Of a stretch of 64,000 nucleotides of DNA, positions 27,342-36,426 are shown one piece after another (positions within the stretch are counted from its first letter, which is position 1; each line of letters starts with the position of its first letter). Made by a program: the position numbers and the translations under genes. The notes under the pieces were generated by a model. That model had not been told where the DNA came from and ran no database searches. It saw nothing but the letters and a program-made list of their open reading frames with translations. The stretch covers positions 1 through 64,000 of the forward strand of contig JAQXJU010000082.1 in NCBI GenBank assembly GCA_029009115.1. Reading direction: 5' to 3'. The DNA is from Bacteroidales bacterium (lineage in GTDB: Bacteria > Bacteroidota > Bacteroidia > Bacteroidales > UBA932).

Positions 27342-29762
27342 CTACTCCTTGAAATCGAGGGTGCATTCGTGACTGAAGAATCTGCCAGTAGTTGTGCGGC
27401 CTTCTATTCTTACATAGTAGGGATAGTCCATCTGGTCGGTGTTGCAGAAAGAAACGGTTGCACTGCCTCCTCTGATCTTGACATCGGGATTCCAGTAAAT
27501 TGTGTTCCGTTTGTCAAAGGGTCCGGTTTCGCCCTTGTCATAGCGCGGCCCGCGGAAGTAACGCGGAGTCTGATGTCCGAGGGGAACAAAATACAGCAGT
27601 GAAGGGTCTCTGTCGGCAGTAACCATCGACGCACCTGTCCTGAGTTTGATCATGACGGCCCCGCCTTCGCCTCCATACAAGGGATCAGGGTCCGATGAAA
27701 TGCTGATCTGCGAGACATCCTCCATTCTCAGCATATCGTATCCCCACCATTCCTGACGGTTGTCATCTACTATCAGAGCGACTCCGCCCCTGACCGGACC
27801 ATCCTGAGACATCCCCGAATCAAGAGGATTGTCTTCATCTTCCTCCTCTGTATTCATGAATCCGGCAAGAACCCTGGAACTGCGGTTATACATATTTTCG
27901 CCGTCATATACGAAGTTAGGCATACGCATCGACAGGTATTCGACAAGGGTTCTGTCCTTGTACATCTTCAGGTCCAAAGGGTCAACGCTGCGTCCGAAGG
28001 TCAGCCCGCTGCTCCACTCGTCACTCTTTGCAGATACCACTGCCGCGCTGAGGGTGTCAACGGCAATTGCCTCATTGACAAGGGGTATGCGCATCTCTTC
28101 GTCTCTGGCATTCGCCCTCCCGGGAGCCGGGAAATAGGCATATGCCTCAGCGACTATGTCTCCATCCCACTTGGGCAGATAACTGCTCCCGAAGCGCGAT
28201 GAGCCGACGTTTATCAGGAACTCTGTATTTGCCTCGAAATCAAGACTGTCGATGACAAAAGTCCTGGCCTGATCGACGGATAGGATGCTGCGGAATTTCA
28301 ACTTGGGCACGAACACCGAGAAGGTGAAGTTCCTGGGCATCTTCTTGCTAGACAGTCGCCTTTCGATACGGCCCGTGATGCGGGTGAAAAGCTCTTTGAT
28401 GTATTTTATTTTGAAAGGTCCGGCCGAAGGATCCAGAATGGTTTCAAGGTCATAGTATCTCCAGCCCTGAATCATCATCAGAAGGTCCATATTCTCGGCG
28501 CGCTCTTTTGCGGGCACCAAAGGGTCGAAGTAGTATCCGGGGTCGTTGATCTTGCCCTTGAGTTCAGAGGACAGACCCATATAAGATAGCAGACAGTCGT
28601 CCTGATGGTGCTTCTTAAGAGAGCCCCTCACTACGGACACCGAACAGTTTGCGTCCAGAGGGCTTCCGTCGCCTGATTTGAGCACGATTCTGGAGTTGAT
28701 GAGCGATCTCGGGGCCGGTCTCATATTGCCGGTGGCGACGTGGCACTGCGGGATATCGGCCTCGTCGGGGTAGATGTACAGGAGTCTCTCGGCAAGGATT
28801 GAACCTCGGGAATCGGTGAGTATCAGGTGATTGATTCCTGTTCGGAACATACTGGCCTCGGCCTTCATCGTCCTTGTCTTTCCGTCGAGAACTGTTCGGG
28901 ACAGAGGTCTGAGCTGATCGGAGTCACGGAGCAGAAGTATCCCCTCACCCTCGCCCTGACCTATGACACTCGCATACACCATTCCCTTGATTTTGCGAAC
29001 GTTAATAGCCGCACCTGATGTTGAGGGAGCGGGAAGATGGTAGTGCCTGAGCGTGGCATCTTCAAGATAATAGCTTTCTCCTTCCTGGGGGATGAATTCA
29101 AATACCCCCATCCCGTCGTGCCGGGTGGCAACGGGGATGATTGATTCGCCCCGGGAGTCTTTCAACCAGGCCTTGAAGTCGAGGCTGCGCCCCGCAGCAT
29201 CGGTGACCTTGAAGGCTATGACAGCCTTGCCGCCGACAAAATACCTGCCGCTTTCAGGCCAGAAACTTACTTGAGCCTCGCCCTGCTGCTCGCGGGATAC
29301 CTCCGTTTTGCCGCCGTCGGCACCGAGAATGCGTATGCTCTGGTTAAAGTGATATGCTGAATCGCCGTTGAGTTGCCAGAGGGTATAAGCCCGCAGGGTA
29401 TAATCACCTGTCGGTAAGTCTTCGGGTATGTCGAGATATCCGGGGAAACCGCTGTCCTGCCTACGCACCTTGACCCTGGTCTTTACCTCTGATGCAGAGT
29501 TGCAGAGTTCTACATAAATGTAGTTGCTGCTTGCATATGCAGATGATGAGGCTGCATTGTCGAGCCATCCCTTGAACCACAAGGTCTCACCGGCCACAAA
29601 GATTGTCCTGTCGACATGAAGATACAGTTTTTCAGGCGAACACCACGACACAAAAGTGTCGAAACGCTTTGACAGAGAGTCTTCAATGCTCTCTGCAGAT
29701 GCAGGTTGAATGGCGCTGAGGGCAGCCACAAGCAAAATTAGGCGGCAGATAAAGGATTTCAT
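27342..29762 (-). CDS. Secreted MG2-like/TonB-plug-like protein without an evident beta-barrel
   Basis: Signal peptide MKSFICRLILLVAALSAIQPASA; EKLYLHVDRTIFVAGETLWFKGWL (MG2-like); C-terminal plug-like VALIVDDNRQEWWGYDMLRMEDVSQISISSDPDPLYGGEGGAVMIKLRTG; ATG at 29762 inside longer ORF. Confidence 0.65.
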   Translation of the reverse strand: MKSFICRLILLVAALSAIQPASAESIEDSLSKRFDTFVSWCSPEKLYLHVDRTIFVAGETLWFKGWLDNAASSSAYASSNYIYVELCNSASEVKTRVKVRRQDSGFPGYLDIPEDLPTGDYTLRAYTLWQLNGDSAYHFNQSIRILGADGGKTEVSREQQGEAQVSFWPESGRYFVGGKAVIAFKVTDAAGRSLDFKAWLKDSRGESIIPVATRHDGMGVFEFIPQEGESYYLEDATLRHYHLPAPSTSGAAINVRKIKGMVYASVIGQGEGEGILLLRDSDQLRPLSRTVLDGKTRTMKAEASMFRTGINHLILTDSRGSILAERLLYIYPDEADIPQCHVATGNMRPAPRSLINSRIVLKSGDGSPLDANCSVSVVRGSLKKHHQDDCLLSYMGLSSELKGKINDPGYYFDPLVPAKERAENMDLLMMIQGWRYYDLETILDPSAGPFKIKYIKELFTRITGRIERRLSSKKMPRNFTFSVFVPKLKFRSILSVDQARTFVIDSLDFEANTEFLINVGSSRFGSSYLPKWDGDIVAEAYAYFPAPGRANARDEEMRIPLVNEAIAVDTLSAAVVSAKSDEWSSGLTFGRSVDPLDLKMYKDRTLVEYLSMRMPNFVYDGENMYNRSSRVLAGFMNTEEEDEDNPLDSGMSQDGPVRGGVALIVDDNRQEWWGYDMLRMEDVSQISISSDPDPLYGGEGGAVMIKLRTGASMVTADRDPSLLYFVPLGHQTPRYFRGPRYDKGETGPFDKRNTIYWNPDVKIRGGSATVSFCNTDQMDYPYYVRIEGRTTTGRFFSHECTLDFKE

Positions 29763-29766
29763 AGAT

Positions 29767-31194
29767 TCAGAGTTGTTTTCTCCAGCGTGCGAGAGGAATG
29801 CCCAGCTGACCACGGTACTTGGCAATGGTCCTCCGGGCAACCTTGTAGCCCTTCTTGCCCATCTCCTCGACCAGCTGCTCGTCGGTAAGAGGGTGGGTCT
29901 TGTCTTCATTGTCCACGCATTCCTGAAGGACTTTCTTGAGTTCCCGGGTCGATATTTCTTCGCCGTTCTTGTTTTCAAGACCCTCGGAAAAGAAGTACTT
30001 CAAGGGAAAAATGCCGAAGTGGGTATCTACATATTTCTTGTTCACCACCCTGGAGATGGTAGAGATGTCAAAGCCTGTCTTCTCGGCTATGTCTTTGAGT
30101 ACCATTGGCCTCAAGCTCGATTCATCGCCGTCGATAAAGAAGTCTTTCTGGAAATCCAGTATAGCCTGCATAGTCTTCTGCAGGGTATTCTGCCTTTGCT
30201 TGAGAGCCTCGATGAACCATTTGGCTGAATCGATTTTCTGCTTCACGAAGGTCACGGCCTCCTTTTGCTCGCGCTGGGAAGAACCCTTTGAATTCTCGAG
30301 CATATCGGAATAACTCTTCTTGACCCTCAGTTCCGGTATGTTCATCCTCGGCATTACAAACGACACTTCGCCGTTTTCTTCGGTAAGGACAAAATCGGGC
30401 ACCACCTGCTGAGCACGGTCGTCATAAGAGGCATCGAGAGCACCCCCGGGCGAAGGATTCAGTTTGAGTATCCTGGCTGTCGCAGCCTTGAGCTCTTTCT
30501 CGCTCAGGCCTGTCTTCGCAAGTATCTTCTTGAAATGCTTGTTGGAGAAGTCGTCGAAGCAGTTCTCGATTATCTTTCTGGCATTTTCTGTTTCAGGAGT
30601 GTTGCGGGCAGACTTCAACTGGAGCAGAAGGCACTCCCTGAGGTCACGGGCACCGACGCCGGCAGGTTCGAACTCCTGGATAATTCTAAGTGCCTGAAGC
30701 ACCTCATCGGCCGTGGCAGAGATTCCGGCCCTGAAGGCGAGATCGTCCACAAGCGATTCGATATCCCTTCGCAGGTATCCGTCGTCGTCAAGGCTGCCTA
30801 TGATAAACTGGGCTATGTCCCTGAGTCCGGGGTCGAGGTCGCGGCACCCGAGCTGGTCTTCGAGGCCCTGGGTGAAACTCTCTTTGTATGAAAAGGTATT
30901 GTACTCGGGTCTTTCGTCTTTTCCCCAGTTGTTTACCCGGAGGTTGTAGGACGGAATATAATCGTCTTTTATCTCATCTATCGAGACATCCCGGGGCTCA
31001 TCGTCAGAGTTCTGGTCCTTGTCTTCCCATCTCTCGGGCGCGGGATCGTCATCAAGAACGGGATTCTCTTCAAGTTCCTTGCGTATGCACTGCTGCAGTT
31101 CCTGAATGGGCTTCTCGATCAGTTTGATGGTCTGAATCTGGAGCGGAGACAGTTTCTGGGTCTGCCGTAATTCCAATCCCTGTTTTACATCCAT
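29767..31194 (-). CDS. rpoN: RNA polymerase sigma-54 factor
   Basis: LRQTQKLSPLQIQTIKLIEKPIQELQQ N-terminus; C-terminal ARRTIAKYRGQLGIPLARWRK RpoN box. Confidence 0.95.
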   Translation of the reverse strand: MDVKQGLELRQTQKLSPLQIQTIKLIEKPIQELQQCIRKELEENPVLDDDPAPERWEDKDQNSDDEPRDVSIDEIKDDYIPSYNLRVNNWGKDERPEYNTFSYKESFTQGLEDQLGCRDLDPGLRDIAQFIIGSLDDDGYLRRDIESLVDDLAFRAGISATADEVLQALRIIQEFEPAGVGARDLRECLLLQLKSARNTPETENARKIIENCFDDFSNKHFKKILAKTGLSEKELKAATARILKLNPSPGGALDASYDDRAQQVVPDFVLTEENGEVSFVMPRMNIPELRVKKSYSDMLENSKGSSQREQKEAVTFVKQKIDSAKWFIEALKQRQNTLQKTMQAILDFQKDFFIDGDESSLRPMVLKDIAEKTGFDISTISRVVNKKYVDTHFGIFPLKYFFSEGLENKNGEEISTRELKKVLQECVDNEDKTHPLTDEQLVEEMGKKGYKVARRTIAKYRGQLGIPLARWRKQL

Positions 31195-31197
31195 AGG

Positions 31198-31761
31198 CTA
31201 AAGATTTGAGATTGGTTTGAGAATTCGGAGCGTATCTACGCGCACGGCATTGCGGTTGTTGACCGCCGGATATCTGAGTTTTTCCTTGACTATGAATGCC
31301 GAAGGAAAGTCGGGTTTGATGTAATTCAGGGCGGCAAGAGCCTCGGAGCGGGTGCGATAGTCTCCGACAGTCACCTTGAAGAAAGGATTGGTGAATGTGC
31401 GATAGACAGAAGTTCCCGGGTGTATGGACTTGAACTTTGCAACCGCAGCCTCCGATGCCGAACGGGAATTCTGCTTGTTGTCGAAGAATATCCTGATGCG
31501 GTAACCCGGGAAAGATTTGCCGGAGTTTCTGTCAACAAAATCGTTGACAATGCGCATGGCCTCATCTCCCTGGCTTACGGAGACCGTCTCGGGAAGTGCC
31601 TCCCAGATGCTCTTGCCCGCCAGTGTCGAATCAACTGCAGACACGGGGGTATAGACCAGCGAGTCCACATACATATAGCCTGCTGGAGCATTCTGGGCTC
31701 TCAGGCCGAGTGTCTGCACTGTCAGCATCACTGCCGCAATTAGAAAGGATTCAAATCTCAT
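31198..31761 (-). CDS. SPOR domain-containing secreted protein
   Basis: Signal peptide; GYRIRIFFDNKQNSRSASEAAVAKFKSIHPG...FKVTVGDYRTRSEALAALNYI. Confidence 0.78.
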   Translation of the reverse strand: MRFESFLIAAVMLTVQTLGLRAQNAPAGYMYVDSLVYTPVSAVDSTLAGKSIWEALPETVSVSQGDEAMRIVNDFVDRNSGKSFPGYRIRIFFDNKQNSRSASEAAVAKFKSIHPGTSVYRTFTNPFFKVTVGDYRTRSEALAALNYIKPDFPSAFIVKEKLRYPAVNNRNAVRVDTLRILKPISNL

Positions 31762-32240
31762 TTTTGGTGTTTCTTTTCCATTAGACGCTTGACCGACAGG
31801 TCCTTGTAACTTACAGTCTTGCCGATTCCGACTCTGGTGACGGCACGTGCCGAAAGGTCGAGGCGCAGGCTTTCAAGGTCCCTGCCTACGACTATGGGCA
31901 GAAGCGTCCGTATAGATACCCCCTCGCCCAGCACTCCCGTAACCGTAGTGCGGTAAACGCTGTCGCGATGCCCGGCCACCTCGAGGTCGGGTACGCTGAG
32001 ACGGAGAATTACGGTAGAGTCCCTTCTGACAGCTCCGCTGATGTCCTTCAGGCGGAAAAAGCAGGCCGGATTGTGAATTCCTATACCCACCTCGAGCGAA
32101 GCGCTTTTCAGCCCCGAAGGAGTCAGCGAATGTGCCTCGAAAGACTGTATCGAAACGTCGCGGTATGAGCCACCCTTGCAGGAAGCAAGGAGCAGTGCGG
32201 CCAGCACGGCCGGGAGCAATATATGAGTTAGGTGTTTCAT
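31758..32240 (-). CDS. Lipoprotein, LEA14-like
   Basis: Lipobox LLLASC; single beta-rich domain resembling LEA type-2 proteins. Confidence 0.5.
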   Translation of the reverse strand: MKHLTHILLPAVLAALLLASCKGGSYRDVSIQSFEAHSLTPSGLKSASLEVGIGIHNPACFFRLKDISGAVRRDSTVILRLSVPDLEVAGHRDSVYRTTVTGVLGEGVSIRTLLPIVVGRDLESLRLDLSARAVTRVGIGKTVSYKDLSVKRLMEKKHQK

Positions 32241-32271
32241 ACTACCAATCCACAAAGTTAATAAAAATATC

Positions 32272-32279
32272 TATCTTTG
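32272..32279 (+). promoter_or_regulatory. miaB -7 element TATCTTTG
   Basis: TATCTTTG 6 nt before ATG at 32285. Confidence 0.55.
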
Positions 32280-32284
32280 CCCCG

Positions 32285-33589
32285 ATGAAGAAACTCTACA
32301 TAGAGACCTACGGCTGTCAGATGAATGTCAATGACAGCGAGGTTGTCTTTTCGATATTGGAAAGAGCCGGATACGGGCGTTGCACCTCTATTGACGAGGC
32401 CGACGTTATAATGGCAAACACCTGTTCTGTCAGAGACAATGCCGAGCAGCGTATCTGGGCCCGAATCGATGCCTTCAATGTGCATCGCAGCAGAAGGCCC
32501 GGCGTTCTTGTGGGAATCCTGGGCTGTATGGCTGAAAGGCTCAAGGACGAACTCCTAGACTCGGGGAAGGTGGACATTGTGGCCGGCCCCGACTCCTACC
32601 GGACCCTGCCCTCTCTGCTCGAAGCCGCTTCGCTGGGCACACCACAGATTAATGTTGAACTGTCACGCGAGGAGACTTACGGTGATATCCGGCCTGTCCG
32701 TACCGACAAGAACGGGGTTTCGGCATTCATCTCCATAATGAGGGGATGCAACAACGTGTGCTCCTACTGCGTGGTTCCCTATACCCGCGGAGCCGAGCGA
32801 AGCCGTGATGCCCGGACCATAGTACGCGAGGCCTGCGACTGCTTTGCTGCGGGATACCGCGAGGTAACCCTTCTGGGACAGAATGTTGACTCGTACAGAT
32901 GGAAAGACGTGGGGTTTGCCGAGCTTCTTGATATGGTTGCCGCAGTTTCGCCCCTGCTACGGGTGCGATTTGCGACCTCCAACCCCCAGGATATCTCGGA
33001 CGATGTGGTCAGAACGATTGCAGCCCATCCCAATATCTGCCGGCACATCCACCTTCCGGTGCAGTCTGGCAGCAACAGAATTCTCGAGAAGATGCGCCGC
33101 CGTTACACCCGCGAATGGTATCTCGACAGGGTCCGATTCATCAGGGACCTGCTTCCCGACTGCGGTCTGACGACCGACGTGATTGCCGGGTTCTGCTCTG
33201 AAACTCTTGTGGATCATAAAGATACCCTCGACCTCTTCGAGGAGGTGGGATTCGATTCCGCCTTTATGTTCTGCTACTCCGAACGCCCCGGGACCCTTGC
33301 CGCCCGCAAGTATCCCGACGACGTTCCAGCCGCAGAAAAGACCCGCCGCCTGGAGGAAATCATTGCCCTGCAGGGGCGCAAGAGCCTTGAGAGTTACCGC
33401 CGTGATATCGGCAAGTCTTTCGAGGTGCTTGTAGAAGGCCCGTCGAAGAGGAATCCCGCCCAGCTTTGCGGCAGGAACTCTGCCAACAAGATGTGCGTAT
33501 GGACCGATTCTTCGCACAAGGCCGGCGACTACGTGACGGTAAGGGTGGAGGACTGCACCTCCGCAACGCTGCTCTGCTCACTGGAATAG
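32285..33589 (+). CDS. miaB: tRNA-2-methylthio-N6-dimethylallyladenosine synthase MiaB
   Basis: KKLYIETYGCQMNVNDSE; radical SAM RGCNNVCSYCVVPYTRG; ATG at 32285 inside longer ORF. Confidence 0.93.
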   Translation: MKKLYIETYGCQMNVNDSEVVFSILERAGYGRCTSIDEADVIMANTCSVRDNAEQRIWARIDAFNVHRSRRPGVLVGILGCMAERLKDELLDSGKVDIVAGPDSYRTLPSLLEAASLGTPQINVELSREETYGDIRPVRTDKNGVSAFISIMRGCNNVCSYCVVPYTRGAERSRDARTIVREACDCFAAGYREVTLLGQNVDSYRWKDVGFAELLDMVAAVSPLLRVRFATSNPQDISDDVVRTIAAHPNICRHIHLPVQSGSNRILEKMRRRYTREWYLDRVRFIRDLLPDCGLTTDVIAGFCSETLVDHKDTLDLFEEVGFDSAFMFCYSERPGTLAARKYPDDVPAAEKTRRLEEIIALQGRKSLESYRRDIGKSFEVLVEGPSKRNPAQLCGRNSANKMCVWTDSSHKAGDYVTVRVEDCTSATLLCSLE

Positions 33590-33717
33590 GGTATGGCGGG
33601 GTGGCGCTCGCCTCTGCGCCCGGGGTTGCAGATGCTTTTTTCCCCGGAGCAGCACTGCCCAAAGGGAGTACCCTCCGGGACCGACAAAATGATGTGATTA
33701 TTTATAAACGTTAGATA

Positions 33718-34437
33718 ATGAAGACAATATTCAAACATTTCCTGCTGCTTGCCATTTTGGCGACAGTATCAGTTTCCTGCCTCAAGTCCGACCCTTTCAT
33801 CTGCCGTTCTCTGGTAATGGGATACATCTCCAATGGGGTTATGACAGTTGACGGAGGTCTTACCTTCTACATTCAGAAGTCGAATGTCGAAATCAAGGCC
33901 AAGCCCGAAGAAAGGGTGGTCGCCGTATGTGACGTGCTCGAGACGGTTGAGAATTCCAACACCGAATATAAGGTCAACCTTATCAATTACGCTGTTCCCC
34001 TGCTCAAGGAACCTTTGAGGAGTTCTTCCGTCGCCGACGAGGACGAGATAGGTCACGACCCCGTTGTTCCTGTGCAACATTGGTTTGCAGGAGGATTCTA
34101 CAATGTTTATCTGAGTTACTACTATCTGGTCAGTTCCGAGACCAAACACGAGATCAATCTGGTCTATGACGAGCTCAGGAGCAACAGCGACACTCTCTAT
34201 TTTACGCTGCGTCACAATGCCAAGAATGAAGCTCCGGGATACGATGGAATCAATATCTCCGACCTTGCCCAGGGCTACTCCTATGCCACTTTCCCTATCA
34301 AGGAGATTGTTGGAGAGGGCTCTGAATCAGTTGCCATTGCAATTACAGGAGAATGGTACCAGCAGAACAGCAGCTTCAGCAACCCCACAACCGAAAGTTA
34401 CAAGTACGTTGGAACATACACCAGAGAATCGGAATAG
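33718..34437 (+). CDS. NigD-like lipoprotein
   Basis: Lipobox SVSC; NigD-like two-domain organisation. Confidence 0.6.
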   Translation: MKTIFKHFLLLAILATVSVSCLKSDPFICRSLVMGYISNGVMTVDGGLTFYIQKSNVEIKAKPEERVVAVCDVLETVENSNTEYKVNLINYAVPLLKEPLRSSSVADEDEIGHDPVVPVQHWFAGGFYNVYLSYYYLVSSETKHEINLVYDELRSNSDTLYFTLRHNAKNEAPGYDGINISDLAQGYSYATFPIKEIVGEGSESVAIAITGEWYQQNSSFSNPTTESYKYVGTYTRESE

Positions 34438-34440
34438 AAC

Positions 34441-34484
34441 GAAAAAAGCGGCTAATAATCACTTATTAGTCGCTTTCTTTTTTT
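34441..34484. terminator. Bidirectional terminator shared by NigD-like gene (+) and tRNA-His (-)
   Basis: aaaaaagcggctaataa-tcac-ttattagtcgctttctttttt; A-run left, T-run right. Confidence 0.8.
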
Positions 34485-34487
34485 ATG

Positions 34488-34562
34488 GGGTGCGATGTGG
34501 GGCTCGAACCCACGACACCCAGAACCACAATCTGGTGCTCTACCAACTGAACTAATCGCACC
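34488..34562 (-). tRNA. tRNA-His (GTG)
   Basis: Reverse complement ggtgcgattagttcagttggtagagcaccagaTTGTGGTtctgggtgtcgtgggttcgagccccacatcgcacc folds as cloverleaf; anticodon GTG. Confidence 0.93.
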
Positions 34563-34576
34563 GTGTCAGCAGGCTG

Positions 34577-34584
34577 CAAAGGTA
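34577..34584 (-). promoter_or_regulatory. Candidate tRNA-His -7 element TACCTTTG
   Basis: caaaggta on + strand 15 nt upstream of the tRNA. Confidence 0.45.
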
Positions 34585-34605
34585 CGAAAAGATTTTTAAT
34601 TTCCT

Positions 34606-34613
34606 TATATTTG
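34606..34613 (+). promoter_or_regulatory. Candidate -7 element TATATTTG for the carboxylase gene
   Basis: TATATTTG 20 bp upstream of ATG 34633. Confidence 0.5.
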
Positions 34614-34632
34614 TAGAGATTTTTTTCGTAAT

Positions 34633-36426
34633 ATGGCCAGAGAAATCAAGTTTTCCCTTGTTTACAGGGATATGTGGCAGTCTTCGGGCAAATACCAGCC
34701 ACGTGTGGACCAGCTTGAAGAAGTTGCACCTGCGATAATAGATATGGGCTGCTTCGACAGGGTCGAGACGAACGGAGGCGCCTTTGAACAGGTGAATCTT
34801 CTATATGGAGAGAACCCCAACACCGCGGTACGCCGCTGGACGGCACCTTTCAACAAGGCCGGCATCGGGACCCATATGCTCGAAAGAGGCCTTAACGCTT
34901 TGAGGATGAACCCCGTTCCGGCCGATGTCAGAGAACTGATGTTCAAGGTCAAGAAAGCCCAGGGAACCGATATTGCAAGAAGTTTCTGCGGCTTGAACGA
35001 TACAAGGAATCTCGAACTCTCGGTACGCTATGCCAAACAGGCAGGAATGGTTTCGCAAGTTGCCCTTGCCATCACCAATTCTCCCGTTCATACCGTAGAG
35101 TACTATATGGAGATTGTTGACCGGGTGGTCGGTTTCGGAGCAGATGAGATTTGCCTCAAGGATATGGCAGGAGTCGGAAGACCGTCGTTCCTGGGCAGGC
35201 TCACGTATGAGATAAAGAAGAAATACCCTTCGATATTAATTCAGTATCACGGACATACGGGACCGGGATTCTCACCTGCCTCGATGCTCGAAGTCGCCAG
35301 GGCCGGGGCCGACTGGCTTGACGTTGCCGTAGAGCCCCTTTCCTGGGGTAAGGTTCATCCAGATGTCATCACGGTCCGCGAGATGCTCAAGGCCGACGGA
35401 TTCCTTGTCAAGGATATCAATATGGATGCCTATATGGAAGTCAGGAGGCTGACCCAGAGCTTCATAGACGATTTCCTCGGCTACTGGATCGACCCGGCTA
35501 ACTCGCGTATGAGCTCGCTTCTGGTCGGATGTGGCCTTCCCGGAGGTATGATGGGCTCGATGATGGCCGACCTTTACGGATTCAAGGCAGCAATCAATGC
35601 GGCAGAACGGGCTTCCTCAAAGAAGGAGAGCAGCATAGACAATCTTATGGTAAGACTTTTTGCCGAGGTTGAATACGTATGGCCGCGTCTGGGATATCCT
35701 CCACTCGTAACACCTTTCAGCCAGTACGTCAAAAATACCGCCCTGATGAACCTCCTGGCCTTGAGTTCTGGAAAGCCCCGTTTCTCCAATATCGACAAGG
35801 ATACCTGGGGGATGATCCTCGGAAAGATGGGCCGGCTTCCCGCCGCGCCTGCCCCCGAAATAGTGGAACTTGCAAAGGCCAAAGGCCTGGAGTTCTATAC
35901 CGGTAATCCCCAGGATGAATATCCCGACGAACTGCCCAAGTTCCTCCGTATGATGGAAGAGGAAGGCTGGGACTGCGGACAGGACGACGAAGAACTCTTC
36001 GAGTTTGCGATGCACGAGCGCCAGTACCGTGACTATCGCTCCGGGGTGGCCAAGGAAAGATTCAATACCGAGCTTGAGGAGAAAAAGGCCAGCTCTGGTG
36101 CTCCCATTGTGGTAAAAAGACCCGTAGTGGAAATGCCGGCCTTTGATGTCGATGCCTTCCTCTCCCGTCATCCAAATGCCCTCCCCGTACAGGCCCCCGC
36201 CAAAGGTACGCTGTTGTGGCAGCTTGACGTTGACGACGACTCGATGGCCCCGGTTGCCGGAACAGCCGTGACCGCAGGCCAGCCAATGGGTTATATCCAG
36301 ACCAGATACGGACTCGAAGAGCTGGTTCCGGCGGTCTCGGGGCGTGTCATAGCCGTTACCCTTGCTCAGGGCAAGAGTGCCGTAAAAGGCGAAATCGTAG
36401 CCTTTATAGCCGATCAGGCAGAGTAA
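34633..36426 (+). CDS. Oxaloacetate decarboxylase alpha / pyruvate carboxylase subunit B-like carboxyltransferase with degenerate biotinyl-like domain
   Basis: FSLVYRDMWQSSGKY...HMLERGLNALRMNPVPADV...EICLKDMAGVGRPS; C-terminal biotinyl-like fold lacking the lysine motif. Confidence 0.85.
   Translation: MAREIKFSLVYRDMWQSSGKYQPRVDQLEEVAPAIIDMGCFDRVETNGGAFEQVNLLYGENPNTAVRRWTAPFNKAGIGTHMLERGLNALRMNPVPADVRELMFKVKKAQGTDIARSFCGLNDTRNLELSVRYAKQAGMVSQVALAITNSPVHTVEYYMEIVDRVVGFGADEICLKDMAGVGRPSFLGRLTYEIKKKYPSILIQYHGHTGPGFSPASMLEVARAGADWLDVAVEPLSWGKVHPDVITVREMLKADGFLVKDINMDAYMEVRRLTQSFIDDFLGYWIDPANSRMSSLLVGCGLPGGMMGSMMADLYGFKAAINAAERASSKKESSIDNLMVRLFAEVEYVWPRLGYPPLVTPFSQYVKNTALMNLLALSSGKPRFSNIDKDTWGMILGKMGRLPAAPAPEIVELAKAKGLEFYTGNPQDEYPDELPKFLRMMEEEGWDCGQDDEELFEFAMHERQYRDYRSGVAKERFNTELEEKKASSGAPIVVKRPVVEMPAFDVDAFLSRHPNALPVQAPAKGTLLWQLDVDDDSMAPVAGTAVTAGQPMGYIQTRYGLEELVPAVSGRVIAVTLAQGKSAVKGEIVAFIADQAE

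Noticed and set aside
34488-34562. Integration site or genomic island at a tRNA gene
   Set aside because: No integrase, no duplicated tRNA 3' end noticed, and flanking genes are housekeeping.
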